DNA of 64,000 nucleotides from Candidatus Argoarchaeum ethanivorans (GTDB lineage Archaea; Halobacteriota; Methanosarcinia; Methanosarcinales; EX4572-44): NCBI GenBank assembly GCA_004193545.1, contig RPGO01000040.1, positions 1 to 64,000 of the forward strand, read 5' to 3'. Shown piece by piece: positions 26,251 to 35,313 of this stretch (position 1 is its first letter; each line of letters starts with the position of its first letter). The notes under the pieces were generated by a model. It saw only the letters and a program-made list of their open reading frames with translations, ran no database searches and was not told where the DNA came from. The position numbers and the translations under genes were made by a program.

Positions 26251-26529
26251 ACACAGGTGAGTTCATCTACGACGACACAGTCAATGTCACCATCACAAAC
26301 TCCCCAGGCCACCTGATAACCTACTTCACCAACGGCATAGGTACCGACAGCGTCAGGATCAACTCCATATAGGAGCAGTATATTGTTACTTCCACACAAA
26401 GAACTATGATCTGAACGCGGGGGAAACCTATACGATCCACGTAGCCTTCGGTGAGGCGGATGCCCTGCGAGGATATGCCATAGCCCATTTTACTCTGGTT
26501 AACCGTCCCCATAGTAAGAAGCCTTACTA
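26251..26529 (+). pseudogene. Decayed surface-protein fragment
   Basis: Two frames together read as one beta-rich segment: EFIYDDTVNVTITNSPGHLI to RINSI-stop, then after a frameshift at about 26370 YDLNAGETYTIHVAFGEADA to LVNRPHSKKPY-stop. Neither has a start. It looks like part of a second surface protein destroyed by frameshift. The remaining bases to 26631 show nothing else. Confidence 0.5.
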
Positions 26530-26631
26530 ATCTCCACCCCCCACCGCAGCCTCCACATACCTCAACTGGACTTGGCTCAACCCACCTGTCCCACAGCCAG
26601 GGTGCGATGGTATATAGAGCCAACAGATCAA

Positions 26632-27723
26632 TTACCTAAGAATTTTAAGCGGCATCACTGCGATTAGTAATAATATTACACCAGTTATTATAATCACCCC
26701 TTGATGAGAAAAGATTGGCAAACTGAACCCGGCGATTACAGGAAGGACTGCAAGGCCGCCATAAGTGCATGTATTAAAAATGCCCATTGTAAAGCCGCGC
26801 TCTACATCAAGTCTTGCAATACCGTTTACAAGTCCAAGTAGACCAAGCCCTGAGCCAACACCAAGTAATGCAAAACCAATCGGATGAACAACGGTTATCA
26901 GAGTACCAATACCTGTCACAACCACGCCATATTGCACCATTCTATCTGAGCAGGTGTTTACATGCCCGCCGACAAGAGAAGCTAACATAGCACCAATATA
27001 AAGTGTGAATAAATAGATTCCAAGCTCACTTTTATTAAACCGGTCCAACACATATTCCGGGTACACTGATATGATCACACCAGTGGCTCCAAAAAGCACA
27101 AAGGCAACAATCCAGATAGAAGAGAAACCCGATCTAAACAACATTGATGTGGTATTTTTTAAAGAGGCGAACAGGTGCTCAACCATTCCTGTACGATGTG
27201 GTGTGTTTTCTTTTGGAAGCTTCCATGCTATTGCCAGCGGTATGATTGATAAGATGGTAAATACAAGAACTCCATATATGATGTTTGCTGCTGCCAGTGC
27301 ACCTGCCACCACCACGCCTGCTCCAAGTCCAAGGTTCAATAAAAAATTGAACTCGCCGATGCACTGTTCCTTTTTTTCAAAATCAGCAAGTATCGAAAAG
27401 GCAGCAGGAAAAAAAGCGGCTGCCCCAAGTCCACCTATAAAACGTGCAATCAGGATGAACCAGACATGATCTGAAATAACAAGGATCAATCCTGATATAG
27501 TGGTAAGTACTGCTGCTAAGAGGATGAAACGGTTGTTGCCGTAGTGGTCTGTAAGAATGCCAGAGGGAAGCATGGCAACAAGGGCACCGGTGAAATAGGC
27601 TGAAAAGATTAGACTTGATACAACACTCTCACCCTTTGAAAGCTCAGGAAGTATTGGAATTGCTGCATCTGACAGTGCCATTATGGCAAAAACAAGTGTG
27701 TAAATGGAAAGTTTTTGAAGCAA
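26632..27723 (-). CDS. Major facilitator superfamily transporter
   Basis: Polytopic membrane protein of 363 residues with about 11-12 hydrophobic segments. The loop after helix 2 is GILTDHYGNNRF, a variant of the MFS motif A, and helix 4 starts ARFIGGLGAAAFFPAAF. Helices 7-12 follow a charged central loop (PKENTPHRTGMVEHL). The substrate is unknown; the drug/sugar-efflux branch is possible. The start is TTG (27723), since the first ATG would cut into helix 1. It begins 9 bases after the surE stop, so the two are co-transcribed. Confidence 0.82.
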   Translation of the reverse strand: MLQKLSIYTLVFAIMALSDAAIPILPELSKGESVVSSLIFSAYFTGALVAMLPSGILTDHYGNNRFILLAAVLTTISGLILVISDHVWFILIARFIGGLGAAAFFPAAFSILADFEKKEQCIGEFNFLLNLGLGAGVVVAGALAAANIIYGVLVFTILSIIPLAIAWKLPKENTPHRTGMVEHLFASLKNTTSMLFRSGFSSIWIVAFVLFGATGVIISVYPEYVLDRFNKSELGIYLFTLYIGAMLASLVGGHVNTCSDRMVQYGVVVTGIGTLITVVHPIGFALLGVGSGLGLLGLVNGIARLDVERGFTMGIFNTCTYGGLAVLPVIAGFSLPIFSHQGVIIITGVILLLIAVMPLKILR

Positions 27724-27732
27724 AATAAATAC

Positions 27733-28539
27733 TCATTGTATGTATTTTTCAAGTTCTTTGGTGTTCACTTTTGAAGTTGCATCAAGACTGAGTGGTGTTA
27801 CAGACACGTGCCCGGAACTAAATACTGCGTGAATATCAGTCCCAACGTCATCTTCCAAAATTAGGTCACCATCGATCCAGTAATATGGACGACCTCTTGG
27901 ATCGTGTCGTTCATTAACACCTGTATTAAATATCTTGCGCGATAATCGTGTAATCTCAATTGGTGTATCGGCTGTTGCATGACGCGGAAGATTAATATTT
28001 AACAGGTCAACACCATCCGGAAGACCGTAGGACAACACACGTTTTGCTATCCTGTTAAGGATTTTTATTCCTTCATCAAAATCATAGTGATAATTATGCA
28101 GGTCATCAAACTTATCCCCTTCATCTATTACCTGGATCGATACTGCAATAGAGGGCACGCCATAACTTGCAGCTTCGAGTGCAGCACCAATGGTTCCGGA
28201 TGTTGTAACAGCATCAGTGCTGATATTCTCGCCGATGTTAAACCCGGATACTACAAGATCTGGCAGGCACTTCATAATGGAAAAAATACCGATAATCACT
28301 GCATCTGTTGGAGTTCCTCCAACAGCATGAGCGTCAAAACCACCAGGGGCATCAAAACCACCTATTTTCGTATGTGATACACGAAGCGGCTCAAAGATTG
28401 AGATCGATCTGCCAACACCACTTTTTTGTTGTGCCGGTGCAGAGACTACAACCTCCCCAAGCCCGTGGAGTGCATCATACGCAGCCCGCAAGCCAGCAGC
28501 ATACACACCATCATCATTAGTAAGAAGAATTCGAGTCAT
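27733..28539 (-). CDS. surE: 5'-nucleotidase SurE
   Basis: Metal-dependent nucleoside 5'-monophosphatase. The N-terminus MTRILLTNDDGVYAAGLRA has the DD metal-binding pair; a Ser-containing strand (SAPAQQKSGVGRS) and VSGFNIGENIS supply the other metal ligands. Length (268 aa) is normal. It is transcribed away from thiC, with a 130-bp divergent promoter region between them. Confidence 0.93.
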   Translation of the reverse strand: MTRILLTNDDGVYAAGLRAAYDALHGLGEVVVSAPAQQKSGVGRSISIFEPLRVSHTKIGGFDAPGGFDAHAVGGTPTDAVIIGIFSIMKCLPDLVVSGFNIGENISTDAVTTSGTIGAALEAASYGVPSIAVSIQVIDEGDKFDDLHNYHYDFDEGIKILNRIAKRVLSYGLPDGVDLLNINLPRHATADTPIEITRLSRKIFNTGVNERHDPRGRPYYWIDGDLILEDDVGTDIHAVFSSGHVSVTPLSLDATSKVNTKELEKYIQ

Positions 28540-28627
28540 TTATAGGCGCTCCCAATAAGCTGCGTGCAACAATCAAAGATATTATAGTGTTTCTGAAAAG
28601 TAGCCATACAGTCATACAGATATTATG

Positions 28628-28642
28628 AAACCTATATATGTT
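28628..28642 (+). promoter_or_regulatory. TATA-box promoter of thiC
   Basis: GAAACCTATATATG at about 28628-28641 is a good archaeal BRE plus TATA box. It lies about 30 bases before the thiC ATG (28671), which would give a very short leader. No TPP riboswitch fold is recognisable in this gap. Confidence 0.55.
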
Positions 28643-28670
28643 GTTGCTTCGTTAATAGTTTTGTTATTTT

Positions 28671-29942
28671 ATGACATTACTTAAACGTGCACGCAGTGCT
28701 GCTACAGAAGAGATTCGTTCTGTTGCAGAAAACGAGGGACTGGATATTGATACAGTACGAAATCTCCTGCTTAAAGGATATCTCGTTATTGTACAAAACA
28801 ACTGCAAACGTATCAAACCACTTGGCGTTGGCAGCATGCTAAGAACAAAGGTAAACGCCAATATCGGAACCTCAGCAGATTTGATCAAGATTGAGGATGA
28901 AATCGAAAAGGGGAGGGCTGCATTAAGGTATGGTGCTGACACCGTAATGGATCTTTCAACAGGTGGAGACCTTGACCATATCCGCAAGATGATACTAAAA
29001 ACAGTGGATGCACCAGTCGGAAGCGTCCCTATCTACCAGGTATATGAGCGCACATCGGTAGCAAACATATCGTCAGATGACATGTTCAACATGGTACGCA
29101 AACACTGCGAAGACGGTATGGATTTTGTAACAGTTCATTGTGGAGTTAACAACGATAGTTTAAAGCATCTTAAATCCGGGGAACGCATACTTGATGTGGT
29201 AAGCCGCGGTGGTGCACTCACGATTGAATGGATGCTGGAACATGGTAGAGAAAACCCATTTTATGCTGAATTTGATTACCTTCTTGAAATTGCAGCAGAA
29301 TACGATGTTACATTGAGTCTTGGGGATGGTATGCGTCCCGGGTGCATACATGACTCAAGCGACAGATGTGAATACACTGAATTCATCGCACTTGGTGAAC
29401 TGGTTGAAAGATGTCGCAAAGCCGATGTCCAGTGCATGGTTGAAGGTCCAGGACACGTACCTCTAAACGAAATTGAAACCAGTGTTAAAGCGATGAAACA
29501 CTTATGCAAGGGTGCCCCACTTTACTTACTTGGTCCTGTTGTAACAGATATTGCACCCGGGTATGACCACATCACTGCTGCCATTGGCGGAGCAGTTGCC
29601 GGCATGTATGGTGCTGACTTTCTCTGCATGACAACCCCTGCTGAGCATCTTGCACTCCCGACGATAGAGGATATTCGGGATGGTGCAACTGTTACAAGAA
29701 TTGCAGCTCATGCGATAGACCTTGTTAAAACTGGCCAGAAAGAGAGGGCAAGAATGACCGATGAAGAAATGGCAAAAGCACGAAAGAGTTTTGACTGGAA
29801 GCATCAGTTTGAACTTGCCATTGATAAAGAGAAAGCTGTGCAGATTCACAGCAGAAGTGAACGCACCGATGTGTGTTCAATGTGCGGTGAACTCTGTGCT
29901 ATTAAAGTTACGAAAAAAGCTTTGGAGCAGGCGAAAGATTAA
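28671..29942 (+). CDS. thiC: Phosphomethylpyrimidine synthase (ThiC)
   Basis: Radical SAM-type enzyme that rearranges aminoimidazole ribotide to the pyrimidine of thiamine. The C-terminal cluster motif CSMCGELC (Cx2Cx4C, near residue 404) is present. Internal conserved blocks are [27 protein letters not shown] and [20 protein letters not shown]. Length (423 aa) is that of the short archaeal/actinobacterial form without the N-terminal extension. It is followed 9 bases later by gpmI. Confidence 0.95.
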   Translation: MTLLKRARSAATEEIRSVAENEGLDIDTVRNLLLKGYLVIVQNNCKRIKPLGVGSMLRTKVNANIGTSADLIKIEDEIEKGRAALRYGADTVMDLSTGGDLDHIRKMILKTVDAPVGSVPIYQVYERTSVANISSDDMFNMVRKHCEDGMDFVTVHCGVNNDSLKHLKSGERILDVVSRGGALTIEWMLEHGRENPFYAEFDYLLEIAAEYDVTLSLGDGMRPGCIHDSSDRCEYTEFIALGELVERCRKADVQCMVEGPGHVPLNEIETSVKAMKHLCKGAPLYLLGPVVTDIAPGYDHITAAIGGAVAGMYGADFLCMTTPAEHLALPTIEDIRDGATVTRIAAHAIDLVKTGQKERARMTDEEMAKARKSFDWKHQFELAIDKEKAVQIHSRSERTDVCSMCGELCAIKVTKKALEQAKD

Positions 29943-29951
29943 CTAATTCTT

Positions 29952-31472
29952 ATGGGAAAACACGTGATTCTTCTAACCATAATCGATGGCTTTGGAATTA
30001 GCAAGCATGCAGAGGGAAATGCTATACAAGCTGCCAATACCTCAACACTCGATGCCACATTCTCCCGTTACCCTACTACTACACTAAAAGCAGCAGAAGA
30101 GGCAGTAGGGCTTCCAAAAGGACAGATGGGTAATTCAGAAGTCGGGCACCTGAATCTCGGTGCAGGTCGAATCGTATACCAGGATCTGACACGAATTAAC
30201 AAAGCAATAAAAGACGGCAGTTTCTATCAAAACAAAACGATACTATCTGCTTTAAATAATGCAAAACAACATGGTACAAGCCTGCACATCATGGGACTTG
30301 TTTCAGATGGTGGTGTACATAGTCACAACACACACCTTTATGCATTACTTGATCTTGCACAAGAGTATGGTTTAACAGAAGTATACATCCATGCATTTCT
30401 CGATGGACGAGATGTCGGACCTGAAACAGCATACAAATACCTTGAAGAGCTTGAAGAATACACACATCGCTCTGTTGGGAAAATTGCTACTATATCCGGC
30501 AGGTACTATGCAATGGATAGAGATAACCGATGGGAGCGGATAAAAAAAGCTTATGATGCAATGGCAAGAGGCATTGGAAGGTATGCAAAAAATTCAAGTG
30601 AAGCAATTCAGCATGCTTATGATACTGGTGAAACTGATGAATTTGTAACGCCAACTATTATCACAACAAACAGTAAACCTGTAGCTACTGTTAGCGATAA
30701 CGACTCCATACTGTTCTTCAACTTTCGCGCTGACCGGGCTCGCCAGATAACAGTGGCGTTTATAAAGAAGGATTTCACCCACTTTGAGCGGGAATATAAA
30801 CCGGTATTCTTTGTTGGTATGACTGAATACGATGAAAGTTTCAGGATACCAACCGCTTTTCCTCGACAGGATATTGAAAATACACTTGCAAAGGTTGTAT
30901 CAGAACACAATCTCACCCAGCTTCGGATTGCAGAGACAGAAAAATATGCTCACGTTACCTTCTTTTTTAATGGTGGAAAGGAGACTGCGGTGCCGGGTGA
31001 AGATCGTATATTAGTGCCATCACCAAAGGTTTCAACTTATGATAAAAAGCCAGAGATGAGTGCATATAAAATTACAGAAAAGGTAGTAGAGGCAATAAAA
31101 TCACAACGGTATGATGTGATTATTCTAAACTATGCAAACTGTGATATGGTTGGCCATACTGGTGATTTTCAGGCAGCAGTGAAAGCTGTTGAAACGGTAG
31201 ACCTCTGTATCGCCAGATTAATAGATGCGATTAACATGACAAGCAGCACAATGATACTTACAGCAGACCATGGGAATGCAGAGCAAATGATCGAATCTTC
31301 CGGAAAACCACATACAGCACATACCTGCAATCCAGTGCCGTTGACGCTGGTGTCAGGGAAGAAATATCGATTGCATACTGGCATTCTTGCAGATGTTGCC
31401 CCAACCATTCTTGATCTGCTTAACATCGAAAAGCCAGATGAAATGACAGGAAAATCTCTGCTGGTAAAATAA
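29952..31472 (+). CDS. gpmI: 2,3-bisphosphoglycerate-independent phosphoglycerate mutase
   Basis: Interconverts 3- and 2-phosphoglycerate in glycolysis/gluconeogenesis using two Mn ions and a phosphoserine. The protein shows LLTIIDGFGISKHAEGNAI (metal site), the catalytic Ser in MGNSEVGHLNLGAGR (near residue 60), NYANCDMVGHTGDF and LTADHGNAEQM (metal ligands near 395-450). At 506 residues it is the long bacterial-type GpmI, not the shorter archaeal ApgM, which suggests past transfer. Confidence 0.94.
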   Translation: MGKHVILLTIIDGFGISKHAEGNAIQAANTSTLDATFSRYPTTTLKAAEEAVGLPKGQMGNSEVGHLNLGAGRIVYQDLTRINKAIKDGSFYQNKTILSALNNAKQHGTSLHIMGLVSDGGVHSHNTHLYALLDLAQEYGLTEVYIHAFLDGRDVGPETAYKYLEELEEYTHRSVGKIATISGRYYAMDRDNRWERIKKAYDAMARGIGRYAKNSSEAIQHAYDTGETDEFVTPTIITTNSKPVATVSDNDSILFFNFRADRARQITVAFIKKDFTHFEREYKPVFFVGMTEYDESFRIPTAFPRQDIENTLAKVVSEHNLTQLRIAETEKYAHVTFFFNGGKETAVPGEDRILVPSPKVSTYDKKPEMSAYKITEKVVEAIKSQRYDVIILNYANCDMVGHTGDFQAAVKAVETVDLCIARLIDAINMTSSTMILTADHGNAEQMIESSGKPHTAHTCNPVPLTLVSGKKYRLHTGILADVAPTILDLLNIEKPDEMTGKSLLVK

Positions 31473-31511
31473 GGAAATTAAGACAACTGGCACTAAAAAT
31501 ATGAATAGATA

Positions 31512-31586
31512 TTTTGGAACTTTTTTGGCATAAACCATGGAAGGACACAAGGGGTTTTGGTTTTTGGTGGTGAAAACGCATACCAT
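31512..31586. repeat. Dispersed intergenic element, copy 1
   Basis: GGCATAAACC, then ATGGAAGGACACAAGG and TTTTTGGTGGTGAAAACGCAT, matches 42898-42972 over about 65 bases with one 7-base gap. Both copies lie between genes on the same strand. A short reading frame (WHKP..T.G) is partly shared but contains a stop here. Function unknown. Confidence 0.6.
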
Positions 31587-31605
31587 ATCCACGCCACCCG
31601 CCAAT

Positions 31606-31630
31606 TAAGAGCCTGTCTCACAATTGATTT
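31606..31630. repeat. Solo IS-end-like motif
   Basis: GAGCCTGTCTCACAATTG resembles GAGCCTGTCCCACAACTGG at 48244-48262, where it borders a transposase remnant. It may be a solo terminal repeat left by an excised or decayed element. The rest of 31640-31844 holds nothing recognisable. Confidence 0.35.
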
Positions 31631-31844
31631 TGAAACACCTGCGAAGCACTGCATAATCAGATTATACCACGCACAATATAAAAATACAAAGAATAGTCAC
31701 AACCGGAAAGCATATATTTTCATTCGGGACAATTTCACTTGTCTTAGTGTTGTTTGAATCATGTCGAATCAACGAATATGCCAAGGACACTGATTTTATT
31801 TAACTGTCAAAGCTGGGTAAAAACGAAAGGCTAAGGAAATCAAT

Positions 31845-33464
31845 TTATCGAATTTCAATTTCCACTGCTATTATTGGATTTTCAAGTCCAAAATTCTGGA
31901 TTACCTGCGGGTGTATTTCTCCAGTGATTCCAACTTTTTTGTTCTGCACATAGATGTCTGCACACCGGTTGGGAATGAAGGCAGCATCGTTAGACTCTGC
32001 TACCGTGTAATACTGTCCCTGTTCTCGCATGATGGCATCAACGAGTGATTTTGCTTCTGTATAATTTGCTTTTGGATGAATGGAGACAAGAGCAAGATGG
32101 AGGGCGTTTTTATTATTCTTTACCACATCACCAACTTCAAATATTTTCTGTGGCAGTTCATGGTGCTTATTTGCTGCAAGGATTTTTAGCAATCCGTGGA
32201 GAAGTGTTGTACGCAGCAGGGTATAGCCCCTACTGATAGGATTTTCTACGTATACCACGTCATCTGTTGGTGTTCTCTGCATCCAGTTAAAATGAGTAAT
32301 CTCGTTTGTGAGAGTAAACGGCATGACTTCAAGGTATCCAAGCCCTATCATAATCTCGGATAGGATATCCTTCACAACAGAGCTTTCGTGTCTCGCACCG
32401 ATGGTGGCAGTTCCTGGAAGCTGTGCTGGGAAATTTTTATAACCATAACCTATGGCAATATCTTCTATCAGATCATACGTGTGGAGTATGTCGCTGCGAT
32501 AGGGTGGAATCTCCACAGTAATCTCATCACCGTTCACTGTTGTATTAAATCCCATTCGGTTTAGTGCATGCGTGCAATCGCTGCCTGATAATGGAATCCC
32601 AAGAAGCTTCGAGGCTTCACCGGTCTGCAGGATTCTTCCTGTACAGGTAAGGTCTGGTGTTACTGCTGTGCTGGTTTCATTGTTGACGGTTACCCCCTCC
32701 ATGACTATGTCTCGCTCTGCAAGTGCTGTTACAACGATATTTAGTGCATGATTTACACAGGAACTATCAAGACCTGTAACCTCGACAAAAAGCTCTGTCG
32801 TACCAGCAGTTACCCGTGTTAGCTCGCTGTTTATTATCGGTGGGAAGGATAAAACATTGTGGTTTGCATCCTGTATAAGAGGATAGTTGTGTGTGTGTTT
32901 TAGAAGATGTGCGAATTTAACACCTTTTGGATGTTTTTCCAGTATCTCATGCACGCTCATCGGTTTATCAAAATCAAGTGGTATAAAAGCAAAATCAGAT
33001 GATACGGTGGTGTATGTAAGTGGTTGTGTTATCTTCGAGAGGTCGTGAACACCGATTGATGCCTTCTTTCGATTTCTGCCAATACTCAGGTGCAGGGATT
33101 CCTGTAGATTCATCAATGATTCGATGCTGTGTGGAGTAAAGTTGAGGTTTCTTATGACGGCACATGCAATACATGGTCTGACATTTGCTATCTCACCGGT
33201 TAATGTGATGTGCATGTCTGTGTCTGGTTGGGTTACAGTGTATTTTTTTGGTGCCAGGTTTATTTCCATAAAATTTCGCATGGCTCTTGCAACACCTTCC
33301 ACACTGTAAAGGTCAGGTCGGTTTGGAAAGAACTCAATATCTATATGATCTTCTTCTACTCGCTCTATGTCCGAACCTATCATTGGTATCTGTTCAATGA
33401 TCGATTCTTTCTTAGCACCGGTCAGGTTCTCTAAATCATCGTAGTATAGTGTTACAATCGGCAT
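31845..33464 (-). CDS. pheT: Phenylalanyl-tRNA synthetase beta subunit (archaeal type)
   Basis: Partner of PheS in the (alpha-beta)2 enzyme that charges tRNA-Phe. It begins MPIVTLYYDDLENLTGA and has an archaeal-type B1/B3-B4 editing region (SIGRNRKKASIGVHDLSKI), a B5 domain (IPPYRSDILHTYDLIEDIAIG) and a catalytic-like core ending in EIHPQVIQNFGLENPIIAVE. Length (539 aa) is typical of archaea. pheS is not adjacent. It lies 44 bases downstream of a restriction endonuclease gene on the same strand and may be read from that operon. Confidence 0.93.
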   Translation of the reverse strand: MPIVTLYYDDLENLTGAKKESIIEQIPMIGSDIERVEEDHIDIEFFPNRPDLYSVEGVARAMRNFMEINLAPKKYTVTQPDTDMHITLTGEIANVRPCIACAVIRNLNFTPHSIESLMNLQESLHLSIGRNRKKASIGVHDLSKITQPLTYTTVSSDFAFIPLDFDKPMSVHEILEKHPKGVKFAHLLKHTHNYPLIQDANHNVLSFPPIINSELTRVTAGTTELFVEVTGLDSSCVNHALNIVVTALAERDIVMEGVTVNNETSTAVTPDLTCTGRILQTGEASKLLGIPLSGSDCTHALNRMGFNTTVNGDEITVEIPPYRSDILHTYDLIEDIAIGYGYKNFPAQLPGTATIGARHESSVVKDILSEIMIGLGYLEVMPFTLTNEITHFNWMQRTPTDDVVYVENPISRGYTLLRTTLLHGLLKILAANKHHELPQKIFEVGDVVKNNKNALHLALVSIHPKANYTEAKSLVDAIMREQGQYYTVAESNDAAFIPNRCADIYVQNKKVGITGEIHPQVIQNFGLENPIIAVEIEIR

Positions 33465-33508
33465 AATTCACATTTCTCTATTCTATTTATATAATCATTC
33501 TGAGTATA

Positions 33509-34147
33509 TTATCTTTTCCAAGAAACTAACATTTTTTCGAGTTCTTTTCTAACGTTCAATATTTTTATCCGTTCTTCCTCGTTGTAGTCATCGGATTCAA
33601 TCGGCATATCTATCAAGATTATTTTCACCGGAACAGACGGAAAATTCTTGCTCAAGCGTTCCAGGTCATAAACGAGTTGTTCTCCATAAGATACGCCTGT
33701 AGACATCTGTTTATGGAGTAAATGGCATGGGACAATCTCAACACCAAGTTTTATTTTCTCCATATTAAAGAAATATTGAAATTTCGCCAGATCATAGAAC
33801 ATGAACGCATACTTACCAAACTGAACTTCGATCAACACATCGCCCTTGAAAAAATCACATTGCTTGTATGCATTCTTGATTGTGTGCGGATAGTTTGGAA
33901 GTTCTATGTCAAAGTAGTCCTTTAATTCATACCAATCCTTTTCACCGAACGCTTCTTTAAACAGTTGATTTATCTCTTTAGGGGAATACAATCTCTTCCC
34001 GACCATCGTTTTCTCTTTACTTACTTTATTTCTTCCCGGGTTTCGGATAGAAGTGATTATATCATTTATTTCATCATTCAAATCCGGATATCGAACCATA
34101 AGAATCTCTTCTCCACCCAGATGTGAATATGTATAGACTGTTTCCAT
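33509..34147 (-). CDS. Type II restriction endonuclease, BglII/BstYI-like
   Basis: A 212-residue protein following a DNA methyltransferase. The core CDFFKGDVLIEVQFGKY has an Asp nine residues before ExQ, the variant PD-D/ExK site seen in BglII and BstYI, which cut within sites containing GATC. ATG 34147 is chosen because GGAGAG lies about 10 bases upstream; it starts one base after the methyltransferase stop (34149), so expression is coupled. The recognition sequence is an inference by family; RGATCY or AGATCT would be the first test. Confidence 0.7.
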   Translation of the reverse strand: METVYTYSHLGGEEILMVRYPDLNDEINDIITSIRNPGRNKVSKEKTMVGKRLYSPKEINQLFKEAFGEKDWYELKDYFDIELPNYPHTIKNAYKQCDFFKGDVLIEVQFGKYAFMFYDLAKFQYFFNMEKIKLGVEIVPCHLLHKQMSTGVSYGEQLVYDLERLSKNFPSVPVKIILIDMPIESDDYNEEERIKILNVRKELEKMLVSWKR

Positions 34148-34148
34148 T

Positions 34149-35093
34149 CTAACTCTCCATAAACGGATTAATTGCAAGTTTTGATTTCTTCGGAGGGCGA
34201 TACACCTCTTTGTCCATTGGTCTAGTCCTTAATTCACCTGTAGATGCTTTTTTTATACGGTCAACCGCGATATCATAATAATCTCCCCTGATTTCAGCAC
34301 CGGCAGGTCTTCGGTTGTTCAGAACAGCAGCGACCGCAGTTGTACCAACCCCCATAAACGGATCGAAGACCAGATCGCCCTCTTCGGTCATAGACAGCAC
34401 CAGCCTTTCGATCAACCCCACTGGATACTGACAGGGATGAACAGTTTTTTCGACGTGATTGTGTTTAACATTTGGAATGACCCATAGATCGCCTGGATTT
34501 TTTCCGTTGGGGTTGCATGAGTATTGTCCTGTTTTGGGACCTTTGAAATACTTCTTCCCTGGGTATTTCTGCGGTATTCGTATTGGGTCGAGATTGAATT
34601 TGTAATCATCTGATTTCGTAAACCACAATATCACTTCATATCTTCCCGAAAGTCGTTTTGAACAGTGCAAACCATGTTCAAAGTGCCAGATAATCCTATT
34701 TCTTAAATGCAAATCCAGATCATGGAATATGCTATATAACAGGATATCCAAAGGAATAATTTCTCCATTATTTACATAATTGCCAACTTCCCAGCAGATA
34801 CTACCCATCGGATGAAGGATACGAACGCATTCTTCTATCACTTTCTTCTGCTGGGCGAGATATCGGTCTATTTCCAATACCCTTTCATATTCTTTCCCGA
34901 GATTGTATGGTGGAGATGTCACAACCAGCATCGCTTCTTCGTCTGGGATTTCACCTAATAAATCCATGCAGTCTCCATTAAACAGTGTAACGGTATTGGA
35001 TGAGCGATAATGGTTTTCTATACCAACCGAAACTTTTTTCCGGTTCCATTCAGATGTTGTTGGTTGTTTTACTTCAGTTTGCAAATATGACAA
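34149..35093 (-). CDS. DNA amino-methyltransferase of a type II restriction-modification system
   Basis: Beta-class DNA methyltransferase of 314 residues. The catalytic motif IV TSPPYNLGKEY (near residue 60) precedes the SAM-binding motif I DPFMGVGTTAVAA (near 245). SPPY is typical of N4-cytosine enzymes, which agrees with the BglII methyltransferase type, though N6-adenine cannot be excluded. The start is TTG (35093), with another in-frame TTG at 35084; GGGAG lies upstream of both. A weak start may delay or limit expression. The paired endonuclease follows directly. Confidence 0.87.
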   Translation of the reverse strand: MSYLQTEVKQPTTSEWNRKKVSVGIENHYRSSNTVTLFNGDCMDLLGEIPDEEAMLVVTSPPYNLGKEYERVLEIDRYLAQQKKVIEECVRILHPMGSICWEVGNYVNNGEIIPLDILLYSIFHDLDLHLRNRIIWHFEHGLHCSKRLSGRYEVILWFTKSDDYKFNLDPIRIPQKYPGKKYFKGPKTGQYSCNPNGKNPGDLWVIPNVKHNHVEKTVHPCQYPVGLIERLVLSMTEEGDLVFDPFMGVGTTAVAAVLNNRRPAGAEIRGDYYDIAVDRIKKASTGELRTRPMDKEVYRPPKKSKLAINPFMES

Positions 35094-35313
35094 CTCCCTT
35101 GGTAGATTTGCACATCATACATCTTCTGACCGTACATTAGTGCATTTACCTTTTATATCTTTTCTAAGAGCGCTTATAAAGGTTTGGTGCTGACACAATC
35201 GCATACCACCTCCATCAAGATACTGAAACATTGACGAAATAAACTCTTTTCGAAAGATGGGAGTGGTTCACAACCATAGTATTTTATTTGATAATACAGG
35301 TTAATGTTATTTC

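Noticed and set aside
28540-28670. Possible TPP riboswitch before thiC
   Set aside because: The gap is short, the TATA box lies about 30 bases from the ATG and no conserved THI-box sequence was seen.
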